A stretch of DNA of 17,530 nt from an uncultured Clostridia bacterium (GTDB taxonomy: Bacteria > Bacillota > Clostridia > RGIG6154), in NCBI GenBank assembly GCA_934446135.1, contig CAKSDT010000030.1, positions 1 through 17,530 on the forward strand, written 5' to 3'. The notes under the pieces are model-generated. The model had not been told where the DNA came from, did no database searches, and saw nothing but the letters and a program-made list of their open reading frames with translations. Shown here in pieces: positions 1 to 7,823 of this stretch. A program made the position numbers and the translations under genes. Position 1 is the first letter of the stretch, and each line of letters starts with the position of its first letter.

Positions 1-229
1 TATTGGAAGCGTCCGAAGGGTCTTCAACTATTTCGGGAGGAGTTGTCGGAACATTGGCATACTGCCAATCCGAAGCCTGCGAGTCTGTTTCAAAATCATT
101 TGACAAATTTACATCTTCTATAATATCATTTGCATTGACATACACTGCACTGTCCGCAAAAACAAACTGCGGAAAAGCAGGCAGTATCATCAAAACTGCA
201 AGTAAAACGCTTAATATCTTTCTTTTCAT
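1..229 (-). CDS. Secreted protein, N-terminal fragment (runs off window edge)
   Basis: The first 76 codons of a gene whose remainder lies outside the window. The ATG at 229-227 is preceded by a purine-rich AAAGGGG about nine bases upstream. The protein begins MKRKILSVLLAVLMILPAF, a typical Gram-positive signal peptide with probable cleavage after VFA near residue 26. From about residue 41 it reads NDFETDSQASDWQ and then PEIVEDPSDASN, which aligns with the start of the jelly-roll domain near residue 883 of the neighbouring 1281-residue protein (NDTFDSDEDIHNW, then PEIVSDPFDANS). I infer a secreted or surface protein with an N-terminal concanavalin/LamG-like or carbohydrate-binding domain; the function is unknown. 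It follows the terminator at 284-308. A weak promoter-like pair (TTGCAT, 17 bases, TAGGAT) lies between them. Confidence 0.75.
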   Translation of the reverse strand, partial: MKRKILSVLLAVLMILPAFPQFVFADSAVYVNANDIIEDVNLSNDFETDSQASDWQYANVPTTPPEIVEDPSDASN

Positions 230-283
230 CCTTTTTTACCCCTTTAATTTGCCTTTATCCTAAATATTTATTTAATTTAATGC

Positions 284-308
284 AAAAGGGGGCTTTTTCT
301 GCCCCCTT
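284..308 (-). terminator. Rho-independent terminator of the 1281-residue protein gene
   Basis: A perfect 8-bp GC-rich stem (AAGGGGGC / GCCCCCTT on the minus strand) with a 7-base A-rich loop lies 24 bases after the stop codon of the large secreted protein and runs into a short T stretch (CTTTTGC). The stem is symmetrical enough to act on the other strand too, but the only gene ending here is on the minus strand. Confidence 0.85.
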
Positions 309-331
309 ACTCCGGTGCAGTTTAAATCTTA

Positions 332-3300
332 CTAAAATTCAAATTCAACCGGCAAATGATATGCGTTTAATGTATCTCTTCCGTCCCACATAAATGCTCT
401 TACAAACTTTGTGCCTGTAGGTACATCAGTGAGCGAAAGTGTTCCGGGTGTGTTTCCGTTAGCCGGAACTTCGTAACTGCCGCTTACAAGTTTAAGCATC
501 TTATTGTTTTCGTTAAATGCTGCGATTACAACCCATGCACCCTTTTGTGTATTTTCCGGGTTTTTGATTGTAAATGATGCGTCAAATCCGTTTCCGTTTT
601 GAGTAACTTCAATTGAACCTATAAAGTTAAGTGTTTTTGCGGGGTAGGTCTTAAATGTTCTTGTGTTTTTGATTACCTCTCCGAATTCTGTCTGAAGTTC
701 GTATTCGAGTGTATATGTCTGATTGTATTTAAGAAGTCCTTTTGTTTCAACTGTAAGAACTCTGCCGGTATCGTTAAGAGCCGCATCCTGAGTAATAACT
801 GTTCCGTTTGCGTCTTTAACTGTTACGGCAAAACTCTCAATTTTCATATTTGATGAAAGTGTAATATTTTCATCAGGATTTTGTTTCTCTGCTATATTAT
901 CTATAATGCTTGTTTCTTCGCATTTTGCGATTTTTACATCATCAAGATAAATAACTGTCTGATAATCTGCCGATGCAGACGCTGACATTGAAGTTTCAAG
1001 GAAAGCGAATGTATTAGCAGTGTACGGATAACTTTCGAGATATCTTGTAACGGACTCACCGCCGTTTATAGAATAAGTGATAGTTTTTTCAACAGTATCA
1101 AAAACATATGAAACTTTTAAGAATTTGCCTTGTTCGGGTTGTCTTAAATCAAACTTTCCTTGAACTTCTCCGCCTTTTACAGCCGAAGTGTCGAAAATTC
1201 TTACCAAACCCTGTCCGCCGAATCCCATATAGTTAAGGAGTTTTCCGTTTGAATCCTTAAGATTCATAAATGTGCTATAAGCGTTGCTTCCCGATGTCTT
1301 TGTTGTGTCGAACCAACCGAATTTATATGAAACATAAATCTTTCCGGCATAGTCTTCATTGTCCTCAAGAATTCTTGCGAAAGTCATACTTGTGCTTCCG
1401 TTGGGGTTGCCTGTAATCTTAAGAACTTTATTTGTGCTGTTGGCATCGAACGGGTCTGAAACAATTTCAGGTTCAACTATATTGCCTTTAAACGACCAGT
1501 TGTGAATATCCTCATCGGAATCAAATGTGTCATTTGCAAGCGTTGTTGCTTCCACTTCTTTTCTCTCTGTTGAAAATACCAAGGTATATTCGTCTTCCAT
1601 TACAAAACCTTCTGCGGAATAAAATCCTGCCGGAATTGTAAACATAACATCTTTATTATGACCAGGTGCTTTTGAAAGTGTAACAGTTGCGTCATTTCCC
1701 GAGATCTGTACTGTAAACTCTACTTTTGAGCCGTTTACCGTAACTGTCATATCGCTTGAAAGTTTTTCGGCATTTACAGGTTTGTTAAATGTAAATGTTA
1801 CAGCCGATGTTGAAGGTGCAACGCCTTCTGCTCGGTTTTCAACCGAAGATGCCGTTACATTTAATTTTTCTGTTGTTGCAAGAGTTGAAAAACTCAAAAC
1901 ATAATCTTGTTCAAGTGTGTGCTGCGGATATGCCGTAACACTGTCTGTCATACCTGCTTTAACCGTAACGGTTACATTTTTGTTGTAACCCAATATTCCG
2001 CCGAAATCAACAGTTATAAGATTTGCTGCAGCAGAAACTGTTGCGTCTGTTCCCGTAACTGTTACAAGGTTTGCAAGATTTGCAATTGATTCTGCAGAAA
2101 TCGAATTTGACATTGTAATTACAACTTTTTCGGTTGTTGCACTAGCCTGTGTTCCGTTTTCAACCGATGCAGATTCTACTCTCATATAATCCTTTTCATT
2201 AGGAAATACTGCGTCATATTTAGAAAGTGCAGAATCTGAAAGCATATCTTTTAAAGTAAACTGATAACCTGCTGCGGCAAGTTCTGCGTCAGCGTCATCC
2301 ATTGTATTTGTAATATATCCTTTAAGTGCGTTTGCTTTTGAAAGGTCTGTCGCCCTAAGTGCAATAACTTCGTCCAAAGCACCGGGAATTACTGTGTCTG
2401 CAAGTTCTGCAATGCCGTATTTAACAGCGTAAACCGCCATAAATGTAAGTCTGTCTTTTCCTGCCGAGTTAACCGAAACAGTATCCGGAACAATGTAATT
2501 GCCGTTTTCAGATTTTGCAAGCGTTACCATACCCAAATTCATAGCGTGTGCTGAATCTTTGGCAATTTTACCACCTTCAACCTTTGCGGCATAACCCGAA
2601 GCAAAAGTTACATTATTGTTATCCTGTGTGGTCTGTGCAGCCTTACTTGTGTATGTTCTGAAAGAACTTGGACCGTTTGAGCCGTCTTTCATTGTAAATG
2701 TCATAGGAATTTCGGAACCGCCGTTTGAACCGTAAACCGCGTCAATTTGTTTAAGAATGATTGAATCCGGGTTCAAAGAATATGTGGTTGCGTGTCCGAA
2801 AAGGTTAGCACCGAAAGACAAAACTGCATTTTCTTGGGGAACCAAACCCGTAACATCGTAATTAATTCCGTTTAATGCGTAAGATATTTTTCCTTTAAGT
2901 GCGGTAAATCCGTCTGTTTCGGAATCATCTCCTACATATGCGGCATAGTTGTTTGAAAATGCTCCGGAAGTTAAAATTGCACTGACTTTTGTCTGTGTGT
3001 GAGTACCGAGTGTACTTTCCACTGTGCTGTCGGCAAAATCTTTATTTGCAAATATAGCATTTGGTGTATAACCTGCCGGATTTGCAATTTTAACGCCTTT
3101 GCTAAGCAAGTTTTCTCTTGCTTCTTCTTTTTTGCCGGCACCCGAGGGGGCGTCTAATATGTTGCTCCAGCCTGTAAGAACAGATTCATCATATCCTCTT
3201 TCTTTTGCTGAATTTATTGTTTTTAAGAGTGCCGAATAAATCATTTCTTTTTGTACTTCGGAAGCAGTCTGATAATCTGCAATTCTTGCATTTAAAACTT

Positions 3301-4177
3301 CGGTAAGTTCGTTAAATGAATATTCGATTTCATAAACCGCTGCAATATCGGCATATAAAAATGCGTGATGGCTTGAAGTTGCGTCGCCGTCCGAAACGCC
3401 GTTTATGTTTTTATAATTTACTCTTGCCGATTCTGCTGTCTGTCCGGAAGTGTGAACAGAGAAAAGTGTCGCAGGTTTTGCAGAATCTGCCAAAACATCG
3501 GCATAATTTAAATAGTAAGCGGTTTCAGTGCCTGCCTGTGTTCCTGTAAGAAACGGGTTTGTGTTTGAGTCGAATTTGAATGAAGGAACCGATGAGCAGT
3601 TATCATCAGAAGATTTGCTTCCGTCAGCATAACCGATAATAGCACCTGCACCTTTATTGTTAGGCGAATGTGAAACCATTACGAGCGAAACGCCTTTTAT
3701 GTATCTTCCTGAAAGGTCAAATGTTTTTGTACCTTCGGTTGCACTGTAAGGCTGCATATTAATTGCATCATAGTAAGACGCGTCGCTGCCCTGTTCCAAT
3801 GTCGGTAAAAGTCCGTCTGCCTGATAATATTTTCCGCCTGCCAAAAATACATTGTTTCCTTTTCCGTCAGCAGTTTTAGCAGCGTCAAGTGCAGCAGTCA
3901 TAGAATTAAGCGATGCTGCCTTAACATTTCCATGGGCCGTTTTTGAAGCCGCTCCCGACTCATCTGTAATAAACAGTTTGTCGCCCTTTGCTGCAGTCTT
4001 TGATGCTGATATATCACTTCCCTTTACAGTCTGTGAGATGTCAACCAAAGAAGCATAAGGAATTGTACTGTAGTCAACTTCGGCAGCACTTGCCGAAACA
4101 GGTACTATCGCAACAGTTGTCAAAATCATAGAAAGTACCAGAACAATACTTAGAAATTTGCCAATACTCTTTTTCAT
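332..4177 (-). CDS. Large secreted multidomain protein with Ig-like and jelly-roll domains
   Basis: A 1281-residue exported protein of unknown function. A signal peptide spans residues 1-32 (MKKSIGKFLSIVLVLSMIL, then cleavage near SASAA). Residues about 35-330 and 370-640 look like two copies of a unit made of a beta-rich region followed by a helical stretch (compare VYEIEYSFNELTEVLNAR with VYAVKYGIAELADTVIPG). Two SbsA-type (Big_5-like) Ig domains follow at about 664-765 and 772-875, each starting with a VTASSVEN-like stretch and containing a GYNKNV or GHNKDV turn. A concanavalin/LamG-like jelly roll covers about 880-1082 (ends LDDVKIAK), then a further Ig-like segment, and a C-terminal domain at 1180-1281 with RAFMWDGRDTLNAYHLP, a module type I associate with clostridial extracellular carbohydrate-active proteins. 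No LPXTG, SLH or dockerin motif is visible, so anchoring is unclear. The start is supported by GGGG eight bases upstream and by the signal peptide. It is probably a host gene; a phage-carried cargo gene is possible. Confidence 0.9.
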   Translation of the reverse strand: MKKSIGKFLSIVLVLSMILTTVAIVPVSASAAEVDYSTIPYASLVDISQTVKGSDISASKTAAKGDKLFITDESGAASKTAHGNVKAASLNSMTAALDAAKTADGKGNNVFLAGGKYYQADGLLPTLEQGSDASYYDAINMQPYSATEGTKTFDLSGRYIKGVSLVMVSHSPNNKGAGAIIGYADGSKSSDDNCSSVPSFKFDSNTNPFLTGTQAGTETAYYLNYADVLADSAKPATLFSVHTSGQTAESARVNYKNINGVSDGDATSSHHAFLYADIAAVYEIEYSFNELTEVLNARIADYQTASEVQKEMIYSALLKTINSAKERGYDESVLTGWSNILDAPSGAGKKEEARENLLSKGVKIANPAGYTPNAIFANKDFADSTVESTLGTHTQTKVSAILTSGAFSNNYAAYVGDDSETDGFTALKGKISYALNGINYDVTGLVPQENAVLSFGANLFGHATTYSLNPDSIILKQIDAVYGSNGGSEIPMTFTMKDGSNGPSSFRTYTSKAAQTTQDNNNVTFASGYAAKVEGGKIAKDSAHAMNLGMVTLAKSENGNYIVPDTVSVNSAGKDRLTFMAVYAVKYGIAELADTVIPGALDEVIALRATDLSKANALKGYITNTMDDADAELAAAGYQFTLKDMLSDSALSKYDAVFPNEKDYMRVESASVENGTQASATTEKVVITMSNSISAESIANLANLVTVTGTDATVSAAANLITVDFGGILGYNKNVTVTVKAGMTDSVTAYPQHTLEQDYVLSFSTLATTEKLNVTASSVENRAEGVAPSTSAVTFTFNKPVNAEKLSSDMTVTVNGSKVEFTVQISGNDATVTLSKAPGHNKDVMFTIPAGFYSAEGFVMEDEYTLVFSTERKEVEATTLANDTFDSDEDIHNWSFKGNIVEPEIVSDPFDANSTNKVLKITGNPNGSTSMTFARILEDNEDYAGKIYVSYKFGWFDTTKTSGSNAYSTFMNLKDSNGKLLNYMGFGGQGLVRIFDTSAVKGGEVQGKFDLRQPEQGKFLKVSYVFDTVEKTITYSINGGESVTRYLESYPYTANTFAFLETSMSASASADYQTVIYLDDVKIAKCEETSIIDNIAEKQNPDENITLSSNMKIESFAVTVKDANGTVITQDAALNDTGRVLTVETKGLLKYNQTYTLEYELQTEFGEVIKNTRTFKTYPAKTLNFIGSIEVTQNGNGFDASFTIKNPENTQKGAWVVIAAFNENNKMLKLVSGSYEVPANGNTPGTLSLTDVPTGTKFVRAFMWDGRDTLNAYHLPVEFEF

Positions 4178-4253
4178 CTTTTTTTCCCCTTTTTATATAT
4201 ATAAATTTTTATATTGTGTTCATAAATGGCACCTATCACAACTATACACATAA

Positions 4254-4282
4254 ATTATAAAGTATTTAATGACAAATTTCAA
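4254..4282 (-). promoter_or_regulatory. Sigma-A-type promoter of the 1281-residue protein gene
   Basis: On the minus strand TTGAAA (4282-4277) is followed after exactly 17 bases by TATAAT (4259-4254). The -35 has one mismatch and the -10 is perfect. Predicted transcription start is near 4247, leaving a leader of about 70 bases. This gives the gene its own constitutive-looking promoter, separate from the phage operon. Confidence 0.75.
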
Positions 4283-4329
4283 CATACCGATTTTGATATT
4301 TAATATATCAATTTTGCTCAATATCAGCA

Positions 4330-4359
4330 TACACAAAAAAACAGACCTATTTACTGTTC
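4330..4359 (-). terminator. Possible weak terminator of the phage late operon
   Basis: Spanning the holin stop codon, AACAG and CTGTT can pair (5 bp, 9-base loop) directly before a run of seven T. The stem is short and partly inside the coding sequence, so termination may be inefficient. No better hairpin is visible between 4351 and 4178. Confidence 0.35.
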
Positions 4360-4737
4360 GCTTTTGAGTTGTTCTAAGATTTCTTTGAGCCTGCTTAACA
4401 CGGGAACATCACATTTTGCTGCATTTTCGATTATCGAAATACCTTCGTTTGCAATATAAAAAGATATTACCGCCGTTCTTATCATTTCAGCACCGGTGAC
4501 TACTCCCGCCCAGTGCGAAAGTGCGACAACCGTTAAAATTGTGAGTTTTTTTAGTATTCCCTTAAACCCTGTTTCACTGTTTAAAGTCTTTGTGTAAATT
4601 GCTGCAATTATGCCCGTTAAATAGTCAAGAACCATAAATATAACAAGCACTTTTAAAAGTTTGTCGCCTCCGCCCAAAAAGTGGACCGCCGTACTTAAAA
4701 CCGAGCATAATAAAAGTTTTATTTCGGTCTGCGTCAT
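4351..4737 (-). CDS. Phage holin (phage_holin_4 / toxin-secretion type)
   Basis: A 128-residue membrane protein that forms lesions in the cytoplasmic membrane at the end of the lytic cycle so that the endolysin reaches the wall. Hydrophobic segments fall at about residues 27-46, 63-81 and 85-100. Family hallmarks are visible: LDYLTGI in the main membrane segment, the short KTLNSETGFKGILKK loop, and near the end FYIANEGISIIENAA, followed by a charged helix (LKEILEQLKSEQ). Its ATG overlaps the amidase stop (ATGA), so translation is coupled to the endolysin. Here the holin gene follows the endolysin gene, the reverse of the more common order. It is the last gene of the phage cluster. Confidence 0.92.
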   Translation of the reverse strand: MTQTEIKLLLCSVLSTAVHFLGGGDKLLKVLVIFMVLDYLTGIIAAIYTKTLNSETGFKGILKKLTILTVVALSHWAGVVTGAEMIRTAVISFYIANEGISIIENAAKCDVPVLSRLKEILEQLKSEQ

Positions 4738-5411
4738 ACCACACCCCCCATAACAAGTTTGTATAAAATCCAGTAAAGACTCGAATTTTCTTCCTTTGCT
4801 TTTTTAAGTGCCGCTTTTGCTCCCTCAATATCATTTATTTCAATCTTTTTTGCAAGAACATCTATAATATCGGGACTTGCGGCTGAATATATGCCGTCTG
4901 AGATTGCCTTCCCGAAACCTTTGGCGTTTCTTAAGATGAGGTTGTCCTCTTTGTTGTCTATAAATGCCGTTTCAACAAGTATTGCAGGCATTTTGGTATA
5001 TTTTAAAACTCCCAGATTTTTTCTTTCTTTAACTCCGCGGTCGGCTGTATTTAATTTTTTTACTATACTTTTCTGAACCTCTTTTGCATACTTTTCGGCA
5101 GCACTTCCTTTGCAGTAAACATATGTTTCGGTTCCCATCCCGCCGCCTGCGTTTGCGTGAATTGAAACAAAAAGGTCGGCGTTTTGGCTGTTTGCAATCT
5201 TAACTCTCCTGTTAATGCTCTCCGAAAGGTTTTTTCCAATGTTTTCTTCTCTTTTGTTTCTTGTAAGAATTACATCAAACCCCAATGCCTCAAGATTTTC
5301 TTTAAGGCACTTTGCAATGTCAAACGAAATGTCCTGCTCGCGGAGTCCGAACCCGGAAGCACCGGTGTCCCAGCCTGAATTGTTATGTCCTGCGTCTATA
5401 CATATTTTCAT
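4734..5411 (-). CDS. Endolysin: N-acetylmuramoyl-L-alanine amidase (Amidase_3)
   Basis: A 225-residue zinc amidase that cleaves the bond between muramic acid and the stem peptide of peptidoglycan, for lysis. The Amidase_3 fold covers residues 1-175. Expected zinc ligands are H9 (DAGHNNSG), E25 (GLREQD) and H85 (VSIHANA); E147 in ILVETAFIDN is the catalytic glutamate. The segment at 68-73 (RRVKIAN) and GTETYVY at 93-99 are also typical. Residues 180-225 form a helical tail ending SSLYWILYKLVMGG; it resembles the short alpha-helical tail found on many phage and clostridial amidases in place of a full wall-binding domain. There is no signal peptide, so export depends on the holin. The start overlaps the preceding stop (ATGA), and the gene is followed by the holin with another ATGA overlap. 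Confidence 0.95.
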   Translation of the reverse strand: MKICIDAGHNNSGWDTGASGFGLREQDISFDIAKCLKENLEALGFDVILTRNKREENIGKNLSESINRRVKIANSQNADLFVSIHANAGGGMGTETYVYCKGSAAEKYAKEVQKSIVKKLNTADRGVKERKNLGVLKYTKMPAILVETAFIDNKEDNLILRNAKGFGKAISDGIYSAASPDIIDVLAKKIEINDIEGAKAALKKAKEENSSLYWILYKLVMGGVV

Positions 5412-5605
5412 TGTTCCACCTCGATTTCTTCGGGTACCGGCATTTCTTCTTCAATCTGATTCGAAAACGCCTGAATATCTTCTGCCGATACAATTCCCTT
5501 TATAGAATAATTTGCAAGCAGAATGTTTGCATATTCTTTTGTAAAACTCCCGTTTTTTACTCCGCTTTTTAAATTAACCAGTATAAACTCTTTTAAATTA
5601 ATCAT
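5408..5605 (-). CDS. Small XkdX-like phage protein
   Basis: A 65-residue protein between the baseplate/receptor protein and the amidase. Its core, with NGSFTKEYANILLANYSIKG followed by IVSAEDIQAF, matches the general pattern of short XkdX-type proteins found at this position in many Firmicutes phages (a phrase like 'growth of the tail, then I-T-A-E-E-Y'). It ends in an acidic, proline-containing tail (EEEMPVPEEIEVEQ). Function of this family is not established. ATG at 5605 follows GGGAGG six bases upstream and overlaps the stop of the preceding gene (ATGA); its own stop overlaps the amidase ATG the same way. Assignment rests mainly on position and size. Confidence 0.7.
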   Translation of the reverse strand: MINLKEFILVNLKSGVKNGSFTKEYANILLANYSIKGIVSAEDIQAFSNQIEEEMPVPEEIEVEQ

Positions 5606-6906
5606 AAACTTCCTCCCAATGCAATAACTGCGTTTGTTATATCTCTTATAATTGATTTAAGACTCTTTATGTAACCGAAAACAAGTTTTGACGGCGGAGA
5701 AGAAGTTTTAACCGCGATTTTGCTTGTTCCTTTCGGCAAAACTATCTCTTTTTCGGTCCATTTTCCGTTCAAAAGTGCTTCGTCAAGCACTATGTCGTAT
5801 GATAAAGGCTCAAAATACGGCGTCCAGATCATATCGTTGTATGAAGTTTCGGGTATTCCCTCGTAAATGCAAAAATCCGTCAGTTCTGTCGTTACGTTTT
5901 TGGCAGTCTGCCCTCCGACAAGTATTTCAAGAGTTCCGGTTTCTTTTGCGGTAAATGAAACCCTGTTTTGTCCTCCGGTATATACAGTGTAAAGATCGGG
6001 ATAGCTTTTCTCGGCTCCCTGATACCAATACCCGGTTACGGTGTGCGATGCCACTGTCCAGCCGCTGCTTGAAAAGGTTGCATTTCCCGACCCTGAATAT
6101 AAAGTGTAAGTTTTGCCGCTTTCAACCGGAACTTTGATTTTTAAAAGTTCGTTCCCTTGCGAAATGGAATAACCGAGTTTTGTAAATTTGAACACTCCGT
6201 TTTCATAAGAAGCCGTTACATTTTTGCCTTTTTCGATTTGAGAAAAATCAAACAGATTTCCCGACACTTTAACCGGAATATGGTACTTGCTGTCGCTTTC
6301 GGACAAATCCCCCGTTCCGCTTTCTGTTCCGTAAATCCTTAAAGTCGCTTTTTGCTCTTTGCTTAAATATTTTGCAAATGCTTCGGCTCCCGACTGAGTT
6401 ATGTTCGTTTTCATTGCCTGCTCCAACTCATTTAAAGTGTACTCGCTTTTTTCTTTCTCCTTATCGGTGTAATCGTTCTGGGATAAAACCTTTCCCGTTT
6501 CGGCGTCCTGCTTTGAGTTTAATTTGGTTAAAAGCGTGCTTAAGTATTTGACCTCATCTTCCCCTTTTTCGGTGTTGATGCCGTTTGGCTCGGTAACATT
6601 GAAAATAAGTTCCGAAACTGTTAAAATTTCGTAACTGTCATCAGAAACGGTGAGCCTTAGTTTAAGTTCTCCCTCTACAGAGTACATATTGCTTTCCAAT
6701 GTGTATTCGCACACCCCGCCCGATGCCGTTCCGACCCCTTTAATCTTTTTGCCGTCGGGACGGATTGCAGTAACAAGAAAAGTTAAATTCTTATCGGTAA
6801 TTCCGGTGTCAAAAATCACGCTGTACGACCTTAAATCGTCCGATACCAAAGGATAGTCGATATAATTTGTGTATTCCCCTTTTCTTACTCTAAATACCTT
6901 TTTCAT
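5602..6906 (-). CDS. BppU-like baseplate protein with C-terminal carbohydrate-binding-like module
   Basis: A 434-residue protein of the tail tip. Residues 1-115 match the N-terminal domain of the upper baseplate protein BppU (FRVRKGEYTNYIDYPL at the start, SELIFNVTEPNG at the end), which attaches to the baseplate core. Residues 115-200 are helical and include KVLSQNDYTDKEKEKSEYTL, a segment type common in phage tail fibres. Residues 205-400 form a beta-rich module running from GNLFDFSQIEKGK to FCIYEGIPETS and IWTPYFEPL, a pattern that recurs in phage receptor-binding and baseplate proteins and looks like a carbohydrate-binding module. A helical tail closes the protein (KSLKSIIRDITNAVIALGG). 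I infer that it binds a cell-surface polysaccharide. A strong AGGAGG lies six bases before the ATG. It is followed by the XkdX-like gene with an ATGA overlap. Confidence 0.82.
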   Translation of the reverse strand: MKKVFRVRKGEYTNYIDYPLVSDDLRSYSVIFDTGITDKNLTFLVTAIRPDGKKIKGVGTASGGVCEYTLESNMYSVEGELKLRLTVSDDSYEILTVSELIFNVTEPNGINTEKGEDEVKYLSTLLTKLNSKQDAETGKVLSQNDYTDKEKEKSEYTLNELEQAMKTNITQSGAEAFAKYLSKEQKATLRIYGTESGTGDLSESDSKYHIPVKVSGNLFDFSQIEKGKNVTASYENGVFKFTKLGYSISQGNELLKIKVPVESGKTYTLYSGSGNATFSSSGWTVASHTVTGYWYQGAEKSYPDLYTVYTGGQNRVSFTAKETGTLEILVGGQTAKNVTTELTDFCIYEGIPETSYNDMIWTPYFEPLSYDIVLDEALLNGKWTEKEIVLPKGTSKIAVKTSSPPSKLVFGYIKSLKSIIRDITNAVIALGGSL

Positions 6907-6916
6907 CTTATCCCTC

Positions 6917-7795
6917 CTACCATAATTTTACATTTACTACCGAGTTTTCATCGGGATTTTTGTATTCGTTGTATACACTGAGTTCCGCCGAAAAATATCC
7001 GTCCTCAATTTTTATTGTCGACCTGTTAAACTGATAATTCGGCTTATATATACTGCCCGAAAAGGCTCCGTAAACATAATTGTTGTCGGAATATACACCG
7101 CCGTTGAAAATTCCTATGCTTTTCGACAAAGTTAAAACTCCCAAATCGTCAAAAGTAAGATAAGACATTGACTGGCTTATTGTGGAAATAACATAAATAA
7201 GTGCGTTTTTGTATATTCCGTTTTTGCCCACAAAGATTTTAACAGGCTCGTTTTTCGAGTAAAAATCGGGAGTGATTGTGTATGAAACGCTCACCGGCAT
7301 ACCCAATGTCCCTGCATAAAAGCCTTGCTTTTTGCCTGCCGAGTATTTCCTTTTGTCGGTAATCACTCCTTTTTCGGAAATTACGGCTAGCAAAACAAAA
7401 TTGCCCTCTGTTTTTTCTGCCGCAGCAATGTCAACATAACATTTCATAAGGTCTGAGTCCGAAACAAGATAAACATAACTCTTACCGCTTTCATTAGGCG
7501 TTATCTCCTCGCCCCCCGTTAAAATTTCCATCTTTGTGCCGTCGTCAAAAAATGCAATGCCGGGATTTATTAAATACTTGCTTCCCGATTTTACAACTTT
7601 AAGAGCCGTGTCGGTATAAGGCACAACCCCTCCCGTAAAAATTGCCATATTTGTACTGTTTATCTCGGACGCTTTGAAACTGTTTCCCGAATAAACAGCC
7701 GAAACGCCGCCCGATACAACATCTGCGGTAATTTTGTTTAATTCGTCAACACCTATGGTCTGATTGTCAAAAAAACCGTATGTGTAATTGTTCAT
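6917..7795 (-). CDS. Phage tail/baseplate protein of unknown detailed function
   Basis: A 292-residue protein between the tail hub and the BppU-like protein, hence probably a baseplate or tail-tip component. The start is placed at the ATG in MNNYTYGFFDNQ (7795) because AGGAG lies six bases upstream; an in-frame start 27 codons earlier would overlap the preceding gene and lacks a ribosome site. The N-terminal half has the 'initial-segment' look of tail proteins that describe particle symmetry (GIAFFDDGTKMEI, YVYLVSDSD, VLLAVISEKGVITDKRKYS); the C-terminal half is rich in aromatic beta strands (SDNNYVYGAFSGSIYKPNY). No catalytic motif is visible. Receptor-binding protein is possible. The stop codon is TAG. 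Confidence 0.75.
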   Translation of the reverse strand: MNNYTYGFFDNQTIGVDELNKITADVVSGGVSAVYSGNSFKASEINSTNMAIFTGGVVPYTDTALKVVKSGSKYLINPGIAFFDDGTKMEILTGGEEITPNESGKSYVYLVSDSDLMKCYVDIAAAEKTEGNFVLLAVISEKGVITDKRKYSAGKKQGFYAGTLGMPVSVSYTITPDFYSKNEPVKIFVGKNGIYKNALIYVISTISQSMSYLTFDDLGVLTLSKSIGIFNGGVYSDNNYVYGAFSGSIYKPNYQFNRSTIKIEDGYFSAELSVYNEYKNPDENSVVNVKLW

Positions 7796-7823
7796 ATTAA
7801 TCTCCTTTCCCAAAAATTCATTT

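Noticed and set aside
3..263. Plus-strand open frame of 86 codons at the left edge
   Set aside because: It is antisense to a better gene with signal peptide, ribosome site and a domain shared with its neighbour.
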